Source of the DNA: CAZGSN01 sp964371655
GTDB taxonomy: Bacteria > Desulfobacterota > Binatia > HRBIN30
Assembly (NCBI GenBank): GCA_964371655.1
Contig: CAYJOD010000067.1
Coordinates: forward strand, 1 to 36,448
Direction: 5' to 3'
Length of the DNA: 36,448 nt
Shown here piece after piece: positions 33,434 through 36,448 of the stretch (its first letter is position 1; each line of letters starts with the position of its first letter). The position numbers and the translations under genes are program-made. The notes beneath the pieces are model-generated. The model did not search any database, was not told the origin of the DNA, and saw nothing but the letters and a program-made list of their open reading frames with translations.

Positions 33434-33449
33434 GTGCGTGCGCACGCAC
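33434..33449. promoter_or_regulatory. 16-base perfect palindrome GTGCGTGCGCACGCAC
   Basis: The palindrome lies 76 bases upstream of the chosen start of the lipoprotein gene. It may be an operator for that gene. Alternating purine-pyrimidine bases mean it could also form unusual DNA structure. Confidence 0.45.
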
Positions 33450-33490
33450 GCGCCCGAACATCGGACTTGGGCTGTTCCCACGCCGCTGAT

Positions 33491-33504
33491 CGTAGCCGCG
33501 CTCG
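33491..33504 (+). repeat. CGTAGCCGCGCTCG dispersed repeat copy
   Basis: An exact 14-base word also present at 36362-36375 in the same direction and at 24985-24998 inverted. It is followed by a partly conserved C-TGAGG/TCCGAGG extension. Confidence 0.7.
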
Positions 33505-33529
33505 CCTGAGGTTGCTTTGAAAATGGGGG

Positions 33530-33557
33530 CTGGAGACTCGGGGCTGGGGGCTCGGGA
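33530..33557. repeat. Heptamer array (CTGGGGG word, third locus)
   Basis: Four 7-mers CTGGAGA, CTCGGGG, CTGGGGG and CTCGGGA lie in a row. Unlike the copies at 16337 and 23369, no complementary arm is seen nearby. Confidence 0.85.
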
Positions 33558-33601
33558 ACCGAGTTTTCATCCTCTCGGGCGAAGCAGCAGCTTCATGATG
33601 A

Positions 33602-33725
33602 CTGTCTCACAACTTCTTGGTGGTACAGGCTGGAAGCCTATACCACCGAGGCTTTCTGCACTGGGATTGGGTTCTTGGTGGTATAGGCCTTTGGCCCGTA
33701 CCACCTTGCCGAGGTCTTGAGACAG
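33602..33725. repeat. BIME-like module with two GGTGGTA palindromes
   Basis: Outer arms CTGTCTCA (33602-33609) and TGAGACAG (33718-33725) enclose two palindromes (33619-33647 and 33677-33705). Both palindromes begin GGTGGTA and end TACCACC but have different inner stems. The sequence GTCTCACAACT at its left end recurs at 36385-36395. Confidence 0.88.
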
Positions 33726-33928
33726 CCTCGCCAGAGCGTGGAGCGGCTGGAATCGCAGAAGGAGTCTGCTGACAAGCGGATGATGCCACGGCCTCCCTCC
33801 TTCGCCATTCGGCTTCGGAGGACAGGTGGCGGCCGCGGCTACACTTGCGTTCGCGCCCGCGTTTGCGCCGATCGCGTTTCTCGATCGAGGGCTCAATCCC
33901 ACTTCCGAATTCCAAAAGAGACGCACGG

Positions 33929-34939
33929 CTACGCAATGCGCGTCAGATCCGATCGCTGGATGGCGTAGTGCAGCGGCTTGCCATACACGATGCGTTCGAT
34001 CTCATCGATGGCGAGAGCGGCCATGCGCTGCGTCTCGGTACCCATCGAGCCGGCGATGTGAGGCGTGAGCATGACGTTGGGCAGATCGTACAAGGGCGAC
34101 TCGGGCGGCAGGATCTCGGGCTCGGTGGTGTCGATGACCGCGCACAGACGACCCGACTTCATCTCATCCTCGAGCGCCGCGAGCTCGATCAGCGCGCCCC
34201 GCGCCGTATTGATGAGAGTGGCGCCGTCCTTCATCAGCGCCAGACGGGTGCGGTCGAGCATGTGACGGGTCTCCGGCAGCGCCGGTGCATGCATGGTGAC
34301 GATGTCCGCCTCACGTAACAGCTCATCGAGGTCCACCTGCCGCACCCCCATGGCCGCGGCATCGGCGGCGTCTACGAACGGATCATAAAGCAGGATCTCG
34401 AAAGCAAACGGGCGCAGCAGGTCGATCACCTTGCGTCCGACGAACGAGGCGCCGACGACCCCGATGGTCTTGCTGAAGTTGCCGAGGTTCGGGAACTCGG
34501 CCGGCCACCAGTGGAACCCGCGCACCTCGCGATAACGCTGCCGAATCTGCAGAACGCGTTTATTGGCGAACAGAATCGCCGCCAGGGTGTACTCCGCCAC
34601 CGGCACGGCATTGGCGGCAGCGGCCGAGGTGACCACCAGACTGCGATCCCAGCACGCGGCGCTGAGATGCTCCTTCACGGTTCCGGCGGCGTGCACGATC
34701 GCGCCCAGCTTCGGCGCCTGCGCCAGCACGTGCGCATCGACCGCAGGGCAACCCCAGCCCGTCAGCAGGATCTCGGCAGCCGCCAGCAGTTGCGGCGCGC
34801 GCGCCTCAGCGAACGCCGTCAGCGGTTCGCGGTCGGGCATCTCGCAGAGCGCTTCGAGCCGTTGCCAGTGCGCCGGCGTGAGCAGATGCTCGTTCAAGAA
34901 CGGCACCATTGCCAAGACCAGGGTCGGGCGTCGCGTCAT
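33929..34939 (-). CDS. D-isomer specific 2-hydroxyacid dehydrogenase family protein
   Basis: A 336-residue NAD-dependent dehydrogenase. The cofactor motif is GVVGASFVGRKV (about 159-170, GxxxxGR variant). The catalytic arginine lies in NTARGALI (about 243-250), the glutamate in DTTEPEILPP (about 268-277) and the histidine in LTPHIAGSMG (about 290-299). Length fits phosphoglycerate or hydroxypyruvate reductase-like enzymes; the substrate cannot be assigned. Its ATG overlaps the transporter stop (ATGA), so the transporter probably imports or exports the substrate or product of this enzyme. Confidence 0.9.
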   Translation of the reverse strand: MTRRPTLVLAMVPFLNEHLLTPAHWQRLEALCEMPDREPLTAFAEARAPQLLAAAEILLTGWGCPAVDAHVLAQAPKLGAIVHAAGTVKEHLSAACWDRSLVVTSAAAANAVPVAEYTLAAILFANKRVLQIRQRYREVRGFHWWPAEFPNLGNFSKTIGVVGASFVGRKVIDLLRPFAFEILLYDPFVDAADAAAMGVRQVDLDELLREADIVTMHAPALPETRHMLDRTRLALMKDGATLINTARGALIELAALEDEMKSGRLCAVIDTTEPEILPPESPLYDLPNVMLTPHIAGSMGTETQRMAALAIDEIERIVYGKPLHYAIQRSDLTRIA

Positions 34940-36279
34940 TTTTTCTCCGGGGCGATCTCCTCGAGCTCGCGGCTGGCGGTCTCAGGCAGGAAGAACGCGA
35001 TCATGACCGGTGCAATCGGCGTCACCACCAACATCCACGTGATCGCCGCGGCATGACTGCCGGTAAGGCCATAGAGGATGCCTTCGGCAAACATTCCGAG
35101 GGAGGCGCCAAATGTCGCCACCATCTGGCGCACGCCCGATGCTGTCGAGCGGTACGAGGTCGGGAACAGCTCGCTGCCCAGGGCGTTGTAAAGCATCAGC
35201 ACCATCGCCGAGGTCACCACCATCAGTCCCCATGCCGCAGGGATCCACATCCCGGAGGTGTTGTAGAACAAGGCGATCATCAGAGCATTCACCACCAAGC
35301 CCAAGATCATGACCGGCTTGCGACCGAATCTGTCTCCGAGCGAACCCGCGACCACGCTGCCAATGGGCGCAACGATGCCGACGCTGAGAAACAGCGTCGC
35401 CACGCCGCCCGGAGAATACCCGTGCACTTGCTGGAGAGTTTTCGAAACGAAGGTCATCGCCGTTTCGAGCGCAAAGGCGATGGGGAAGAGCCCAATGCAC
35501 AAGATGAGCATACGTCCTGGATACATGCGTAGAAGGTTGCGCATGGGCAGGAAGATCGCGGCCAGGCCCGAGACTTCGCCGCGGGCTTCCAGGTGTGCTT
35601 CGAAGCGGCGCGTTTCCGACAACGAGCGCCGCAGCCAAGGGAAGAGCAGCAGAGGAACGGCGCCGAGGAAATAAATCGCACGCCAGCCAAAAGGAAGGTA
35701 GTTGACGATGGCGAAGACGAGCGCCGCGAGGCCGTGGCCAAAGGTCCCCAGCGCGCCGAGCATTCCGATTCCCCAGCCGCGGGTGTCGGCGTCGAACTCC
35801 TCGGCAATGACAACGAACGCCAGCATCGACTCCGCGGCGATGAACATACGCGCCAGAAACTGCAGCGCCATGAACTGGTGGGCGTCTTGGACGAGGCCGG
35901 TGAGAAAGGTCGTGGTGGTGAAGCCGAGAACGGTGAGCAGCAGCACGCGGCGACGGCCGATGTGGTCGCCCAGGATCGTCATGAAGAACGCCGGGAAGAC
36001 GCCGAGCCGCACCGCCGCACTCAGGCCTCCGACCTGAGCTTCCGGCACACCCAAGCCGGCCTGAATCTGCGGCAATGCCAACCCGAAAACGGCGAGTGCA
36101 TAGCCGTCGAAAAGATTCGCGGCGCCGACGACTCCGAGCAGACGCCACTGCGAACGGGTCAGCGCCGGACTCGTCCCAAGAAACGGCAAGGCCCTCATCC
36201 ACCCCGGGCGGTGCGCCGTGCTCCGATCGCTATCGACGAGAGCTGACTCGGGAATTTCGGCGTGCGGCGGTTGATCCAC
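34936..36279 (-). CDS. MFS transporter, sugar/organic-acid porter type
   Basis: A 447-residue major facilitator with twelve predicted helices, starting at LLGVVGAANLFDGYALAVFGLALP (about 47-70). It has the duplicated loop motifs GDHIGRRRV (about 104-112) and GDRFGRKPV (about 318-326) and the central cytoplasmic SETRRFE segment. These features place it near the sugar-porter and aromatic/organic-acid symporter groups. The GTG start at 36279 gives a long polar N-terminus; an ATG at 36198 would remove 27 residues and is quite possible. It overlaps the hydroxyacid dehydrogenase gene by 4 nt, which suggests a hydroxy- or keto-acid substrate. The start and substrate are uncertain. Confidence 0.9.
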   Translation of the reverse strand: MDQPPHAEIPESALVDSDRSTAHRPGWMRALPFLGTSPALTRSQWRLLGVVGAANLFDGYALAVFGLALPQIQAGLGVPEAQVGGLSAAVRLGVFPAFFMTILGDHIGRRRVLLLTVLGFTTTTFLTGLVQDAHQFMALQFLARMFIAAESMLAFVVIAEEFDADTRGWGIGMLGALGTFGHGLAALVFAIVNYLPFGWRAIYFLGAVPLLLFPWLRRSLSETRRFEAHLEARGEVSGLAAIFLPMRNLLRMYPGRMLILCIGLFPIAFALETAMTFVSKTLQQVHGYSPGGVATLFLSVGIVAPIGSVVAGSLGDRFGRKPVMILGLVVNALMIALFYNTSGMWIPAAWGLMVVTSAMVLMLYNALGSELFPTSYRSTASGVRQMVATFGASLGMFAEGILYGLTGSHAAAITWMLVVTPIAPVMIAFFLPETASRELEEIAPEKK

Positions 36280-36361
36280 GGCGGATATGTATCCGAGCCC
36301 GCGGGAACAGGCTAGGCGGACGCTGCGTTTAGTGGCGTCGTGGTTGCGACCAGATCCGTCG

Positions 36362-36375
36362 CGTAGCCGCGCTCG
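36362..36375 (+). repeat. CGTAGCCGCGCTCG dispersed repeat copy
   Basis: An exact copy of the 14-base word at 33491. It is followed by GTCTCACAACT (36385-36395), also shared with the 33602 module. These repeats fill the last 169 bases before the window end, where no gene is seen. Confidence 0.7.
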
Positions 36376-36448
36376 TCCGAGGTCGTCTCACAACTGATCG
36401 ACTGATGCGGGCGAGCCGCCCGCGCTCCCAGCGATGGCGTTCCACCCG

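Larger units (their letters stand above)
33359..33928. other. Gene-free repeat region upstream of the split lipoprotein gene
   Basis: No gene is supported in these 570 bases. They hold a 16-base palindrome (33434-33449), one CGTAGCCGCGCTCG word (33491-33504), a heptamer array (33530-33557) and a paired-palindrome module (33602-33725). No clear promoter motif is seen. Confidence 0.7.

Noticed and set aside
33826..34068. A plus-strand small exported protein beginning with an Ala-rich hydrophobic stretch
   Set aside because: It runs into the hydroxyacid dehydrogenase gene on the other strand, lacks a ribosome site and loses any signal-like pattern after the first 20 residues.

Overview
The window is 36.4 kb of GC-rich DNA from a Gram-negative, LPS-bearing bacterium. 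The minus-strand envelope cluster in the first 20 kb has the order seen in Geobacter and other deltaproteobacterial-type lineages (Desulfobacterota, Myxococcota or Binatota-like). The assignment rests on gene content and order only. A run of N beside a 38-base C tract suggests a draft or metagenome assembly.

Layout. Positions 19724 down to 51, read on the minus strand, are the envelope-biogenesis block: two tandem LolC/E permeases, lolD, bamA, skp, fabZ, lpxA, lpxI, a DUF4143 ATPase that looks like an insertion, a GnnA-like oxidoreductase, lpxB, msbA, a REP-associated tyrosine transposase (RAYT), a DUF374 acyltransferase, waaA, lpxK and a Trm112-family protein. Together these make lipid A, attach Kdo, flip the core, sort lipoproteins and insert outer-membrane barrels. 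Many junctions are 4-11 nt overlaps. lpxD, normally between skp and fabZ, is absent. Positions 19795-20375 hold a mazEF toxin-antitoxin pair. Positions 20481-23344 (plus) hold a fused double CaiB/BaiF CoA-transferase and a universal stress protein. holA follows (minus), then two overlapping zinc-dependent medium-chain dehydrogenases (plus, 25123-27191). Positions 33358 down to 27251 (minus) form an envelope cassette: a lipoprotein/Thr-Pro linker/seven-bladed propeller gene broken by two in-frame stops, a TPR-plus-barrel outer-membrane protein, a FecR-domain protein and two OprI/Lpp-like lipoproteins. A D-2-hydroxyacid dehydrogenase and an MFS transporter (minus, overlapping by ATGA) end the window.

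The most unusual property is the repeat content. Many gaps hold short tandem arrays of 6-9 nt words, often exactly 7 nt, and most are folded into inverted pairs. Others hold REP-like palindromes in BIME-like pairs. The same elements also lie in frame inside genes: in the RAYT, in one LolC/E protein and in the CoA-transferase linker. A RAYT gene carrying such a paired palindrome inside its own coding sequence makes this window a good candidate for studying how these repeats spread.
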